DNA of 64,000 bases from Photobacterium sp. JCM 19050 (GCA_001310455.1 BAXG01000009.1:79083-143082), one strand, 5' to 3'; numbered from the stretch's first letter, positions 9,225-20,858 are shown. Program-made: numbers and translations. The notes: a model not told the origin generated them from the sequence alone.

Positions 9225-10145
9225 TCAGTTCAGCGCAGCGTCGAGTACAGCGGTACCCAGTTCATCAGGGTCAAATTTAGCGATAAATGCATTGGCCCCA
9301 ACGCGCTGTACCATCGCCTCGTTGAACACACCACTTAGGGATGAGTGCAGCACAACGTGCAATTGGCTTAATGTCGGGTCCTTCCGGATTTCTGTCGTCA
9401 GTGTGTATCCATCCATCTCGGGCATTTCAATATCCGAAATGACCATAGCGAGCTTGCTTTGGATATCACCTTCTTCAGACATCTCTTTCAGAATGTTCAG
9501 TGCTTCCCGGCCGTCTTTTGCCACAACCACTTCGTAACCAACGCCTTCAACAGCGCGTTTCACCTGACGGCGGGCAACGCTGGAGTCATCAGCAACAAGT
9601 ACAAGCTTTGGTTGCTCAGCAGGCACATCCTGGATCTTCGCTTGAACGTCTTCGCTGATTTCTTCGTTGACCGGCGAGATCTCATTGAGAATTTTCTCTA
9701 CATCGAGAATCTCAACCAGCTCGCCGTCGATTTCTGTCACTGCAGTCAGGTAATTTGATTTTCCGGTACCGTCTGGTGGTGGGAGGATATGCTCCCAGTT
9801 CATGTTGACGATACGTTCAACAGATGAAACCAGAAATGCCTGCACGGAACGGTTAAATTCTGAGATGATCACGAAACGGTTTTCAGGGTCATCAATCGGG
9901 CGGCCACCTGTTGCCAGGCTCATGTCAATGACCGACACTGTTTGGCCACGAATGTGCGCAACCCCCTTAACCAACGGGTGCAAATTAGGCATCATAGTCA
10001 GTCGAGGACATTGAAGTACTTCTTTGACTTTAAATACGTTTATGCCGTAACGTTGGTTGCGCATCAGCTTGAAAGTCAGCAACTCAAGACGGTTTTGGCC
10101 CACAAGTTGCGTACGTTGGTTTACCGAGTCTAAAACGCCCGTCAT
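9225..10145 (-). CDS. cheV: Chemotaxis coupling/response-regulator protein CheV
   Basis: CheV couples receptors to the CheA kinase and has a receiver domain that tunes coupling. The N-terminal CheW-like domain runs from about residue 1 to 155 (GINVFKVKEVLQCPRLT, GVAHIRGQTVSVIDMS). The C-terminal receiver (about 180-306) contains KLVLVADDSSVARRQVKRA and the phospho-acceptor region MVISDIEMPEMDGYTL. I chose the ATG at 10145 (MTGVLDSVNQRTQLVGQ) with a GGAG ribosome site; a TTG eight codons upstream is the other possible start. It forms an operon with cheR, as in other Vibrionaceae. Confidence 0.95.
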   Translation of the reverse strand: MTGVLDSVNQRTQLVGQNRLELLTFKLMRNQRYGINVFKVKEVLQCPRLTMMPNLHPLVKGVAHIRGQTVSVIDMSLATGGRPIDDPENRFVIISEFNRSVQAFLVSSVERIVNMNWEHILPPPDGTGKSNYLTAVTEIDGELVEILDVEKILNEISPVNEEISEDVQAKIQDVPAEQPKLVLVADDSSVARRQVKRAVEGVGYEVVVAKDGREALNILKEMSEEGDIQSKLAMVISDIEMPEMDGYTLTTEIRKDPTLSQLHVVLHSSLSGVFNEAMVQRVGANAFIAKFDPDELGTAVLDAALN

Positions 10146-10280
10146 ACCTGAAACTCCATCGTCTATCAAATGATTGGTAGCGTGGTGCCGGGCTCAGGAT
10201 ACCCAGTACCGTAACCTTGGTTTTTACGCCCTGTCGTCTGACTGCGACACTTGTTTTACCTTCAAGGTAGTCTGTTGATT

Positions 10281-10979
10281 ATGAACGTTCTTCGCAAAGC
10301 CTGCATTATTATCGGCACCTTTTTTTATTTCTTAAGCCCAAATTGGGCCTACGCGAATACCGATCCCTTCTCTGCGGTGCGTCAATCTGCCGAGGAATTT
10401 GTCAGCAGTGTCGTCGAAGAACCTGCATTGGGAAAACTCAAAATTGAAGCTGGCTACATCGATCCCAGGTTACGCCTTACAGTTTGCCCCACGCCGCTAA
10501 AAGCCGTCATCCCAGGAAAGCAAAAACTCAATTCTACCGTTACCGTCCAGGTAAGCTGCCCCGACCACAGTTGGCAAGTCTATGTTCCTGTAGCAATAAA
10601 ACTGTTCACTCCTGTCGTGGTAGCAAGGAGACCACTGGATCGGGGGATGATATTGCTTCCTGATGATTTATCCATTCAGTTGGTCGAAAGCCGGCTCCAG
10701 CGCGGCCAGAGTTTTGATGATATCAGTGACATTGCCGGAGCTCGGACCAAGCGATCTGTGGGGATGGGACAACCCATATCCGGTTTTGACGTTTGTGTGG
10801 TCTGCCGCAATGATGAAGTTATTATCAGGGCCAATGGGGAAGGACTGAATATCATTACCAAAGGCACAGCCCTCAGTGATGGTGGAATTGGCGAGCAGAT
10901 AAAAGTAAGAAACTCCCGCTCTCGCAGAATCGTCGATGCAATTGTGACCGGCATAGGCGAAGTATCGGTTAATTTTTAA
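10281..10979 (+). CDS. flgA: Flagellar P-ring assembly chaperone FlgA
   Basis: FlgA is a periplasmic chaperone needed to assemble FlgI into the P-ring. The protein starts MNVLRKACIIIGTFFYFLSP, a Sec signal peptide ending near WAYA. The C-terminal SAF domain includes RRPLDRGMILLPDDL, RSVGMGQPISGFDVC and GEQIKVRNSRSRRIVDAIVTG. It has 232 residues. I chose the ATG at 10281; an in-frame start at 10251 would put residues before the signal peptide. It is transcribed divergently from cheV and lies directly before flgM. Confidence 0.92.
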   Translation: MNVLRKACIIIGTFFYFLSPNWAYANTDPFSAVRQSAEEFVSSVVEEPALGKLKIEAGYIDPRLRLTVCPTPLKAVIPGKQKLNSTVTVQVSCPDHSWQVYVPVAIKLFTPVVVARRPLDRGMILLPDDLSIQLVESRLQRGQSFDDISDIAGARTKRSVGMGQPISGFDVCVVCRNDEVIIRANGEGLNIITKGTALSDGGIGEQIKVRNSRSRRIVDAIVTGIGEVSVNF

Positions 10980-10998
10980 CAATATGCGGTTTATTTGC

Positions 10999-11025
10999 TA
11001 AAGTTGAGTCAAGCGTGGCCGATAA
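10999..11025 (+). promoter_or_regulatory. Sigma-28 (FliA) promoter of flgMN
   Basis: TAAAGTTG, an 11-base spacer, then GCCGATAA: this matches the FliA consensus TAAAGTTT-N11-GCCGATAA at nearly every base. It lies 43 bases before the flgM start. FlgM is the anti-sigma factor of FliA, so FliA would drive synthesis of its own inhibitor, a known feedback loop. Confidence 0.82.
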
Positions 11026-11067
11026 GACGGTTAACTGAGATCTTTATACTTGCAAAGGCGCCTTACT

Positions 11068-11382
11068 ATGCCAGGAATTAATCAACTTCGACCCGGTCAG
11101 ACCTACGTGACCTCGAAGACCAATCAGGATACAACCCGGTCAGGTTCCGTGTCACGCGAGTCCTCTGAAACCAGCACCACAAAAGGTGATTCAGTTTCAC
11201 TGAGCAGCGAAGGACGAGCTATCGGTCAAATGCAAAATCAGCTTGCCAGTGAGCCACAATTTGACTCGGCAAAAGTTGCCCGCATCAAGCAGGCCATTGC
11301 TGACGGCTCCTATTCTATTGATGCAGACAAGCTTGCTTCCAACATTATGAAGTTCGAAGACGAGCTTAAAGACATGCAATAA
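11068..11382 (+). CDS. flgM: Anti-sigma-28 factor FlgM
   Basis: FlgM binds and inhibits the flagellar sigma factor FliA until the hook is complete and FlgM is exported. The protein starts MPGINQLRPGQTYVTSK and is Ser/Thr/Gln-rich at the N-terminus, as expected for this unfolded protein. The C-terminal FliA-binding region (AKVARIKQAIADGSYSIDA, then DKLASNIMKFEDELKDM) is diagnostic. It has 104 residues from the ATG at 11068; a further in-frame start six codons upstream is less likely. It lies under a sigma-28 promoter and is followed by flgN after 26 bases. Confidence 0.93.
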   Translation: MPGINQLRPGQTYVTSKTNQDTTRSGSVSRESSETSTTKGDSVSLSSEGRAIGQMQNQLASEPQFDSAKVARIKQAIADGSYSIDADKLASNIMKFEDELKDMQ

Positions 11383-11408
11383 CCGCGACCGTCGCTTTTG
11401 TTGGTAGT

Positions 11409-11840
11409 ATGAGTAAAGAAAGCATCAAAATACTTCTCGAAACCCAAACCGAAAACATTGTCGGTTTAGAGGAACTGTTACGTAAAGAAACAGATGCCAT
11501 TGCTTCTCGTAACGCGGGCCAGATTCAATGTGCAGCACAAGAAAAGTTAGACCAAATCCTTAAAATACAGCAAACAGATAAGGTGTTAGCTTCTACGCCT
11601 TCATTCAGGGAGTTGCTGTCAGACCCGGAAATCGCTGAAAAGATTGCGTCCATCCAATCGGCAATGACGCAGTGCAAAGCGCTCAACGAAGAAAACGGAA
11701 AAGCACTTCAGCGAGCTCAACTCAGCATGCACAAACTCCGCAACCTCTTCCAACAGGCAATCAAAGACCATGAGATGACCTACACCAATGAGGGCGTCGC
11801 TTCCGGTCGCAAAACACTGGGAACCAACATCAAAGCCTGA
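11409..11840 (+). CDS. flgN: Flagellar export chaperone FlgN
   Basis: FlgN is the cytoplasmic chaperone that delivers the hook-associated proteins FlgK and FlgL to the export gate. It has 143 residues, mostly helical and polar, with coiled-coil character (LETQTENIVGLEELLRKET near the start, NEENGKALQRAQLSMHKLR later) as in the FlgN family. The assignment rests mainly on this helical pattern and on its position directly after flgM, where flgN is found in Vibrionaceae. Confidence 0.85.
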   Translation: MSKESIKILLETQTENIVGLEELLRKETDAIASRNAGQIQCAAQEKLDQILKIQQTDKVLASTPSFRELLSDPEIAEKIASIQSAMTQCKALNEENGKALQRAQLSMHKLRNLFQQAIKDHEMTYTNEGVASGRKTLGTNIKA

Positions 11841-11922
11841 TATCGGCCTGCTTACAAAGAAACAAAAAAACGGACTTGCATCTCTGCAACTCCGCTTCTG
11901 TGTAACAAGTCTGTTTCCCCGG

Positions 11923-12351
11923 TTAGTAGATGATCTGCTCGTTTCTTGGAACGTTATAGGATTCACCGAAGCTCTTCATTTTGGTCATTTTCTTCAGGTC
12001 CAGTCTCATTTCCGTCACGTAACTGTCACCGACGGGATAGCTACGAACTACCTCAGCTCCGCGAATGATGCCATCCACAGCACCATTGCTGCGATCTTCA
12101 CCCAGGCTTTGATCATCCACCCCTGTCAACCCGCTGATTCGTAAGCCATAGACTTGCTCTGCGAGCTCCCGGTATGCCTCAACCTTCGAGGCTCGCATAG
12201 CTCTTACGCGTTTTTCTTCATCGGTATCACCACGTTGGGTGCTGATGGATGCTGTACCCACTGCGGTGATGATTTCGTCTTTTCGCATTTCGGTCAGGGG
12301 TTGGCAGGCCGTTACGAAAAGCACCAACAGTGCCATAAACCAAACTTTCAT
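11923..12351 (-). CDS. flgP: Flagellar outer-membrane lipoprotein FlgP
   Basis: FlgP is an LPP20-family lipoprotein that with FlgO and FlgT supports motility and the outer-membrane part of the sheathed Vibrio flagellum. The N-terminus MKVWFMALLVLFVTACQPL is a signal peptide with a lipobox (VTAC, Cys 16). The core AVGTASISTQRGDTDEEKR and RAMRASKVEAYRELAEQVYG is typical of LPP20/FlgP. It has 142 residues and is intact. It lies 9 bases after flgO, with which it forms an operon opposite flgT. Confidence 0.88.
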   Translation of the reverse strand: MKVWFMALLVLFVTACQPLTEMRKDEIITAVGTASISTQRGDTDEEKRVRAMRASKVEAYRELAEQVYGLRISGLTGVDDQSLGEDRSNGAVDGIIRGAEVVRSYPVGDSYVTEMRLDLKKMTKMKSFGESYNVPRNEQIIY

Positions 12352-12360
12352 TCAGTTCTC

Positions 12361-12993
12361 CTAAGGTTTCAGCACAACAGTTTCGCGCGGAATTGTCTGG
12401 TCATCATCACGAATAATGACACCGTTAGCCATGCGAACTTTATTCAGGGTATCAATATCACGACCTATACGGTCTGACGGCAAGAAGCCTTGCGCAGATG
12501 CCACAACAACTCGAGACCTCAGGCCGATAATACGGGCATTGATCAACACGCCACCACTTTGCCTTAGCATAGTGCCGGTGAGGACAAAATCCACTTCCTG
12601 CTGAGAAGCCAGTTGTCGCCAGTCACGGCTGAGAGAGAAGTCCCCATCCTCCGTGACCTTAATGGTACCGGTGGTTTTATAATCCACAACGGTGTAGCCG
12701 CGCTTTTGCATCTGGAAAATAAAGCCTTCCGTCACGGTATTACCGAGCCAGTTGGTTTCTTCCAGGTGCTGAACGTCAACAAATGAGGTAATGGCAACCG
12801 GCGTACGAGGTGTCAAATAGTTGTTGGACTCCACCAACTGCTCAGCCATGTTCTCGATAAAGAAGTCAATCGTATGACGCGGGTTCATCTCAAGGGTGTA
12901 CCGCGTACCAGAATAAGGTTCTTTACCGTTATATATTGGCTGGCCACATGACACGACTGATAACGCCAACAAAAGTACGATGCTGATTCTCAT
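12361..12993 (-). CDS. flgO: Flagellar outer-membrane protein FlgO
   Basis: FlgO is an outer-membrane lipoprotein needed for full motility in Vibrio cholerae. The N-terminus MRISIVLLLALSVVSCGQP carries a lipobox (VVSC, Cys about 16). The rest has the FlgO pattern, including MAEQLVESNNYLTPRTPVA, ASQQEVDFVLTGTMLRQSG and GVLINARIIGLRSRVVVAS. It has 210 intact residues. It is followed by flgP and is transcribed divergently from flgT, the arrangement seen in Vibrio species. Confidence 0.9.
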   Translation of the reverse strand: MRISIVLLLALSVVSCGQPIYNGKEPYSGTRYTLEMNPRHTIDFFIENMAEQLVESNNYLTPRTPVAITSFVDVQHLEETNWLGNTVTEGFIFQMQKRGYTVVDYKTTGTIKVTEDGDFSLSRDWRQLASQQEVDFVLTGTMLRQSGGVLINARIIGLRSRVVVASAQGFLPSDRIGRDIDTLNKVRMANGVIIRDDDQTIPRETVVLKP

Positions 12994-13142
12994 GCTTCCC
13001 GCTCCGCTCTCTGCGGCTGATTACGTCTTGTTCATTTATGGAACAGACCAGATGTTTACCGAAAAGGAACGCAAATTGCATTCAGAACGACATGCATTGA
13101 AACGCTAGTGATGCGGCAAAACATATCGCTGTATTCCAAATA

Positions 13143-13158
13143 AGCAATTTCCATACCC
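13143..13158 (-). promoter_or_regulatory. Possible sigma-54 promoter of flgOP
   Basis: On the minus strand GGGTATGGAAATTGCT keeps the spaced GG and TTGCT elements but differs from the RpoN consensus at three positions. It lies about 150 bases upstream of flgO. In V. cholerae flgOP is reported as a sigma-54/FlrC-dependent operon, which makes the site plausible but not proven. Confidence 0.35.
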
Positions 13159-13173
13159 ACGAAGAGCAAAACA

Positions 13174-14318
13174 ATGAAAAAACATCTGCTATCACTGTTT
13201 TCCGTATTCGCCTTCATGACAGCAAATGTCCAACCGGCTCTTGCCGCCTGGTATGAAGTTACGGGTATTACGCCGATTTTAAAAAGCGACGTTGAAGCTC
13301 GGCAGCGCGCTTTAGAAGATGCGCTTTACCAGGCAACCGCCTTTTCTGGCGCGGATCTCGGCAGCTCAAAGACCTTTACCCCTATCTCAAGGACATAAAG
13401 AAAGACTATCGCTTCAGCGGTAACGAAATCCGGCACATCGAAGTCCTACAGCAACAAATTTCCGGCGGGAAGTTTTACCTCAGAGCGCGGATAGACATCT
13501 ACCCTGCGGCAAATGGTTGCCACATCAGCCAATACCGTAAAGGGGTGTTGCTCAGCCGTTTTGATATAGTTTCCCCGCAACAGGCAAGCCTTGGGAGTAT
13601 TTACCAATTTGGTGATGATTTTACCGTACTGCTGAAACGGCAACTTGAAACCGGTGCGCAAAGTTTTGTGGTAACCGGCATTACTAACGTCAACGTAAAT
13701 CCCGGCCATCCGCAAGAAGCGACCATGGTAGCTGAAGACAATGATGCTCAGTTTATTGTGACAGGAGAGATCACTGACCTCTCGGCAACTCTCGAACAAA
13801 GAACTCTAGGTAAAAATCAGGTGAACCGGCAACTTGCTATTGTCATTAATGTTATTGATGGCCGAACCGGCGACGTGGTTTACACCCACAATTACCGGGA
13901 TATCGCTTTATGGCCCTTTGACAGGTTCAGTCAGGTCGATACGATGACCGCCCGTTTTTGGCAATCGCCATATGGTGAGATGGCTCGCCGTATGAGCCGG
14001 ACTATCCTGCTTGATCTGGAATCGGCTTTATCCTGTCGCGCTACTTACCCGTCGATTGTTTCTATACAAGGTCAGAGCGGGGAAATAAACGTAGGACGTA
14101 TTCACGGTACAAGGCAAGGCGATGAATTGCAGCTTTGGCACAGCTCTTCATTTGTAGACCAAAACGGAATTCCGAGAAGCCGCTTGGTCAAAAGTGATAT
14201 GAACTTGCGTGTAACCCGGGTATATGACAACACATCAGAAGTGTTGGTTGAACAGCCAGAGTTGGCGAACAGCATTCAAATCGGCGACTTAGTAACCAAA
14301 CAACCCAAGAAAAAATAG
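13174..14318 (+). CDS. flgT: Flagellar H-ring protein FlgT (frameshifted)
   Basis: FlgT forms the H-ring around the basal body of Vibrio polar flagella and recruits the motor proteins MotX and MotY. The signal peptide MKKHLLSLFSVFAFMTANVQPALAA is followed by WYEVTGITPILKSDVEARQ. The frame is lost near 13360, where a GG should probably be GGG. It resumes as QLKDLYPYLKDIKKDYRFSG and runs to the stop at 14318. The restored length is 381 residues. It lies opposite flgOP, as in other Vibrio genomes. Confidence 0.9.
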
Positions 14319-14363
14319 GAAGTAGTTAAAACTCCGCTGCTTTTCTGTATAATCGGCGACTGT

Positions 14364-14439
<76 letters not shown>

Positions 14440-14769
14440 TCTTCCAACTTTCCTTTTCGCACGATTGCAACAAATCATAACTCCGCACTTATGTTGAACA
14501 TCTAACCGTTCTTGGATTTTATTCGGCGATTTATTCAATGACTAACCCATTAATTGTTTTCGGTGTGGGTTACCACCAGTCCTTTTACCGCGCTTGTAAA
14601 CCTTAATAAGAGCGATAAAGAGTTGACGGCATTCGCAGCTAGTGTCTTGCAAATCATCCGATTGATATCGGTTATTGGGAGTCTGCGGAACGAAGAAAGA
14701 AGGAGTTGAGATTGGAGCTGTACAAGCGGTATCCGCCCGGTAAGAATTCCGGGCGGCTTGAGTAATTTG
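14440..14769 (+). other. Stretch without a recognised gene after tRNA-Arg
   Basis: No convincing coding frame, integrase or attachment repeat is visible in these 330 bases. A short frame on the plus strand (about 14584-14709) and one on the minus strand have no recognisable features. The only structure is the inverted repeat at 14733-14756. It is a plausible scar next to a tRNA gene, but nothing proves it. Confidence 0.4.
14733..14756 (-). terminator. Hairpin after the DUF2057 gene
   Basis: CCGCCCGG and CCGGGCGG form a perfect 8-bp GC-rich stem with an 8-base loop, 13 bases after the stop of the 14770-15465 gene. There is no T-run on the minus strand, so it is a hairpin with only possible terminator function. 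Confidence 0.45.
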
Positions 14770-15465
14770 TTAACCGTTGATGTTGTCCATTGCCCAGAGC
14801 ATAAATGCTTTTTTGTCTTCAACGGGAAGATCGAGGAAAGCTTTTTTCAAAAGTTGGGTTTCAAAAGAGCCGTCAGTCTTAATTTCAGTACTCGTTTTCA
14901 CGACAGGAGTGCCATTTGCTGCACTCGCTGAAACAACTGACTTTTTATTTTCTGCAGGTTTGTTTACAGCCAACGCTTCAGCTTCAGTATTGAAATTGTA
15001 GTTATGTGCTTGGTTATAAGCATCAAGCTCTTTCTCATAGTTTCGTGTAATGCCCTTTCCTGGCATCAATACACCCTGGTGAACAGAAAATTTATTTCCT
15101 GCAATATCTTCTACCACCACTTCCGGATTCAACTCAAACGCTTTGGCTTGGTCTTGCCTTGTTATAATTTGTGATGGCTTCACCACTAAATTCTGGTTTT
15201 TTGCGTCAAAGGTTAACACCACGGGATACGAACGAAACTTGTCAAACTCAGCTTGACGTTGAACCAATTTGGAAACACGAACCACGATTTGGTTCGTCCC
15301 GTTTTCCAGATCAATTTCACTCCTTTTCCCCAGAGTAAAACCAAGCTCCTCCCCATTGATAATCATTGGTTCGAGGTCCTGGTGCAGCTTCACCGTAACC
15401 GCAGCGTAAGAACTCATTGAACCAAGAAGAATACCGGCAACTGCCACGATTTTGATGAGCTTCAT
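14770..15465 (-). CDS. DUF2057 (YccT-like) secreted protein
   Basis: This is a 231-residue exported protein of the UPF0319/YccT family, whose function is unknown. The N-terminus MKLIKIVAVAGILLGSMSSYA is a Sec signal peptide. The core NGEELGFTLGKRSEIDLENG and NQIVVRVSKLVQ is characteristic of the family. The C-terminal third contains a Ser/Ala/Thr-rich linker and a short helical end (KKAFLDLPVEDKKAFMLWA). It lies downstream of the porin, separated by a terminator, so it is probably transcribed on its own. Confidence 0.82.
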   Translation of the reverse strand: MKLIKIVAVAGILLGSMSSYAAVTVKLHQDLEPMIINGEELGFTLGKRSEIDLENGTNQIVVRVSKLVQRQAEFDKFRSYPVVLTFDAKNQNLVVKPSQIITRQDQAKAFELNPEVVVEDIAGNKFSVHQGVLMPGKGITRNYEKELDAYNQAHNYNFNTEAEALAVNKPAENKKSVVSASAANGTPVVKTSTEIKTDGSFETQLLKKAFLDLPVEDKKAFMLWAMDNING

Positions 15466-15484
15466 TATAATTTACCTCTTTTAG

Positions 15485-15513
15485 CAAAAAAGCGAGCATC
15501 CCAAGATGCTCGC
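15485..15513 (-). terminator. Terminator of the porin gene
   Basis: GCGAGCATC and GATGCTCGC form a perfect 9-bp stem with a 4-base loop, followed on the minus strand by a run of six T. It lies 28 bases after the porin stop codon. Confidence 0.9.
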
Positions 15514-15541
15514 TATATCGTTGTTTTTCCAACTCAAAGAA

Positions 15542-16621
15542 TTAGAAGTAGTACTCAGCACCCAGCAGGATGTTAGTACCGTCACCTTCTTTGTCATCAC
15601 CCTTCATGTCGTAGCTACGGATGTCCATGTAGAGGTAGCTGCTAGGAAGCAGGTAACCCAAGCGACCGGTGATAGCGGTTGAACCGTCGTCATTACCATC
15701 AGAAGAGTCAGATGTTGCTGCATAACCGGCCTTCAGAACCCACTGACCGTTAATGATGTACTGAGCGGTTGCAGAGTATGCATCCTGATCGTTGTCTGTC
15801 AGGTCATTACTCATGGCTTTCCATGCACCAGTCAGTGTTACGTCACCCAAGAACAGGCTACCACCGACGATGGTGTAAGATACATCGCCTTTTTTCTCAG
15901 TTGTAGTTTTACCTGATACTAACTCAACCGCACCTGTGTCTTGGTTGATTTCATACTTATCTTTAGTAGTGGTAGTTACATCGTACTTACCCTGACCATA
16001 GTAACCAGCGTGAACACTGAATACCTTGTTGGTGTAAGATGTAGCAAAGCTGTATACCATTGCATCGTTAGTAGTATCCATGCCACTCAAAGTAGCTTGG
16101 AAGTTGATGCCACCGAAGTTTGCAGAATCGAAACGGATAGTGTCGTTTGCGCGGTCTTGGTAGCTGGCATCAATGGTGTTGTGCCAGTCAAATACATTGC
16201 CCAGACCAGGGTTTGAGTGTGGCCAGTCAACGTAGTTGTACGCAGCTACCAGTTGGCGACCGAACTTCAGTTGACCAACGCCGTCGAAATCAAAGCCGAA
16301 CCAAGTGTCACGACCACCGAACGCACCAAAACCATCGTTGTTACCACCACGGTTCCATGCGTTACCAGTTTCCATCTGGTAGATGAAGTTAGGTTCGAAG
16401 TTATCAAACTCTACAGTACCTTTGATACCGATACGAGATTCGATTTCAACAACAGTGTTGTTATCTTTTGCTTCTGGGTTGTTCAACTGCAGGCTACCCG
16501 CTGCCTGACCGTAAAGCTGTACAGCTTGGCCGTGCAGTTCGATTGCTGCGTTTGCAGAACCAGCCATTGTAGCCAGAGCTACTGCCGCGCCCAGAAGTGA
16601 ACGCTTAAACATTTTCTCCAT
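15542..16621 (-). CDS. OmpU-like general porin
   Basis: This is a trimeric outer-membrane diffusion porin of the Gram-negative porin family (OmpU/OmpL group of Vibrionaceae). It has 359 residues. The signal peptide is KRSLLGAAVALATMAGSANA, then the mature protein begins AIELHGQAVQLYGQAAG. Strand motifs include ESRIGIKGTVEF and FGAFGGRDTWFGFDFDG, and the C-terminus LLGAEYYF ends in the aromatic residue needed for barrel insertion. The start ATG at 16621 has a well-placed AAGGAG site; a second ATG three codons later is possible. The codon choice suggests strong expression, and a long AT-rich region lies upstream. Confidence 0.9.
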   Translation of the reverse strand: MEKMFKRSLLGAAVALATMAGSANAAIELHGQAVQLYGQAAGSLQLNNPEAKDNNTVVEIESRIGIKGTVEFDNFEPNFIYQMETGNAWNRGGNNDGFGAFGGRDTWFGFDFDGVGQLKFGRQLVAAYNYVDWPHSNPGLGNVFDWHNTIDASYQDRANDTIRFDSANFGGINFQATLSGMDTTNDAMVYSFATSYTNKVFSVHAGYYGQGKYDVTTTTKDKYEINQDTGAVELVSGKTTTEKKGDVSYTIVGGSLFLGDVTLTGAWKAMSNDLTDNDQDAYSATAQYIINGQWVLKAGYAATSDSSDGNDDGSTAITGRLGYLLPSSYLYMDIRSYDMKGDDKEGDGTNILLGAEYYF

Positions 16622-17148
16622 GGATAACTCCTTAAAAGGTATAAAAATTACCTGTCTGCTTTAGTGGCCGCCGAAGCGGACAGGTTTGGTTAGAAGTTTG
16701 TGTTTAAATGCAGGTACAACTTTACCTACTTTTTTTATTTCGAAAAGATAGTGATGTGTAATTCTTGATGTAGTTCAAATGATTGAATAAAAGATTTTAT
16801 ATCTCTGATTTAAAAGGAATTTAATAAAATAGTTTTTACTGATTTATAAATACCACGAATAATTTGTCCAATTTTTGCGACTAAAATCCCATTATCAGAA
16901 GGAACAAACCAAGGGGAATCTTTGTCTGTGTGTGGATAAGGTCACGAAAGAAGAGTTAGACAGGGGGAACGAACTGTAAAGCGGGAAAACCATGCATGGA
17001 AAAATCATCACACAAGGTTATTCGTTTCACTTCTTTAAGATTAAATCTCATTATTTTATAAAGATAAATTAACAGTTATGTTTTTCAACTTTACGCATAG
17101 TATTGACAGTTCTTTTTTCTCCTCATGAATTAATAAGATTTCAGTCAC
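16622..17148 (-). promoter_or_regulatory. Long AT-rich region upstream of the porin
   Basis: These roughly 530 bases between the porin and gltX hold no coding frame. They are much richer in A+T than the flanking genes (for example 16780-16860) and probably contain the porin promoter and binding sites for porin regulators such as ToxR or OmpR. I could not pick one clear -35/-10 pair or operator. Confidence 0.45.
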
Positions 17149-17172
17149 AAAAAAAGCCGGACATGCCGGCTT
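17149..17172 (-). terminator. Terminator of gltX
   Basis: AAGCCGG and CCGGCTT form a 7-bp stem with a 5-base loop, followed by a T-run of at least seven on the minus strand. It lies 30 bases after the gltX stop. Confidence 0.88.
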
Positions 17173-17202
17173 GCTTTTGGGTTTGTTCATGCTGAGCTGT
17201 TT

Positions 17203-18624
17203 TTATTGCGCTTCGCGCTCTGCGATAAACGCCAGTGCCATTTCGATGCGTGCAATAACACGCTCTTTGCCGATCAGACACATCACTGCGTCAACAGAAG
17301 GGGACTGTCCACCACCGGTAACAGCGACACGTAGCGGCATGCCAACTTTACCCATACCCACTTCGAGATCTGCACAGGTATCAGCGATAACCTGATGAAG
17401 CGCTTCGGTATTCCACTCAGTCAGCGCTTCCACTTTGGCTAAGGCTGTTTCAAGCGGCGCTTTTGCAACGGGGCGCAAGTGCTTCTTGGCTGCATCCGCG
17501 TCGAATACTTCAAAGTCCTGATAGAAGTAGCCGATTTGATCCGCCAGTTCCACCAGCGTATTACAACGCTCACCAACCAGCTTAATGACTTCTTTGATGT
17601 CCGGGCCGTTAGCCGTGTCAATGCTGCGTTGGTCCAGGTGCCACTGCAGGTAAGAAGCTACGTATTCAGGCTCTGATGTCTTGATATAGTGGTTATTGAG
17701 CCACAACAGCTTTTCAGTGTTGAAAGCTGAAGCGGACTTGCTGATCTTGTCCAGGCTGAACAGTTTGGTCATCTCTTCGATAGAGAACACTTCCTGGTCA
17801 CCGTGAGACCAACCCAGGCGAACTAGGTAGTTGAGCAGCGCATTAGGCAGGTAACCGTCATCACGGTACTGCATCACACTGACAGCGCCATGGCGCTTGG
17901 AAAGCTTGGCACCGTCGTCACCAAGAATCATTGAACAGTGCGCAAACTCAGGCACCGGAGCTCCCAGAGCCTGATAGATATTGATCTGGCGCGGAGTATT
18001 GTTGATATGGTCTTCACCACGAATGACGTGGGTAATTTCCATATCCCAGTCATCAACCACAACGCAGAAATTGTACGTCGGGCTGCCATCTGTACGGCGG
18101 ATGATAAGATCATCAAGCTCGCTGTTGGAGATCTCGATGCGGCCGCGGATGTGATCGTCAAATACCACGCTTCCCTCAGTAGGGTTGCGGAAACGGATGA
18201 CGTGCGGGTTACCGTCTTTGGCTGCTGCATTCGCTTCAACAATACGAGGATGTGAAGCATCGTAGCGAGGCTTCACACCGGCAGTCATTTGCTCTTCGCG
18301 GATTTCGTCCAACAGCTCTTTGGGTGCGTAGCACTTGTACGCCTTATCTTCGGCCAACAGTTGATCAATCAACTGGTTGTAACGATCAAAACGCTTGGTC
18401 TGATAGTACGGACCCTCATCCCAGTTCAGACCCAACCAGTCCATACCTTCGATGATGGCATCTACGGCTTCCTGTGTTGAACGTTCCAGGTCGGTATCTT
18501 CAATGCGCAGTACAAATTCGCCTTCCATATGCTTGGCAAACAACCAAGAATAGAGCGCGGTTCTTGCACCACCGATGTGAAGAAAGCCGGTTGGGCTCGG
18601 TGCAAAACGGGTTTTTACTTTCAT
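17203..18624 (-). CDS. gltX: Glutamyl-tRNA synthetase
   Basis: GltX charges tRNA-Glu with glutamate; it is essential for translation and also feeds tetrapyrrole synthesis. The class I signature is present as [19 protein letters not shown] near the N-terminus (HIGH-type motif) and KLSKRHG near residue 240 (KMSKS-type motif). The 473 residues are unbroken and match the family length. I chose the ATG at 18624; the codon before it is a GTG. It is a single-gene unit with its own terminator. Confidence 0.97.
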   Translation of the reverse strand: MKVKTRFAPSPTGFLHIGGARTALYSWLFAKHMEGEFVLRIEDTDLERSTQEAVDAIIEGMDWLGLNWDEGPYYQTKRFDRYNQLIDQLLAEDKAYKCYAPKELLDEIREEQMTAGVKPRYDASHPRIVEANAAAKDGNPHVIRFRNPTEGSVVFDDHIRGRIEISNSELDDLIIRRTDGSPTYNFCVVVDDWDMEITHVIRGEDHINNTPRQINIYQALGAPVPEFAHCSMILGDDGAKLSKRHGAVSVMQYRDDGYLPNALLNYLVRLGWSHGDQEVFSIEEMTKLFSLDKISKSASAFNTEKLLWLNNHYIKTSEPEYVASYLQWHLDQRSIDTANGPDIKEVIKLVGERCNTLVELADQIGYFYQDFEVFDADAAKKHLRPVAKAPLETALAKVEALTEWNTEALHQVIADTCADLEVGMGKVGMPLRVAVTGGGQSPSVDAVMCLIGKERVIARIEMALAFIAEREAQ

Positions 18625-18698
18625 CACTTATGTCCAAATAGTTTTGATCGCAGATGATTATATCTACACAAAAGAGCCGACAATTGTATCACTCAAAT

Positions 18699-18725
18699 GA
18701 ATCGGGACAATCTTCATCCCGAATC
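18699..18725 (-). terminator. Possible terminator downstream of ligA
   Basis: GAATCGGGA and TCCCGAATC form a perfect 9-bp stem with a 9-base loop, 38 bases after the ligA stop. The T-run is weak (ATTTGAG), so termination is only likely. Confidence 0.5.
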
Positions 18726-18763
18726 ATGAGTATGACAATTTCGGCTCTGGAAATATTTAAGGT

Positions 18764-20803
<2,040 letters not shown>

Positions 20804-20858
20804 CTAGAGACTGTCAGGTTATGTGGGCCATTATCATACCTGATAAAGCCCATAACGG

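Noticed and set aside
14440..14769. A prophage or island remnant beside the tRNA
   Set aside because: No integrase fragment and no direct repeat of the tRNA 3' end could be found.
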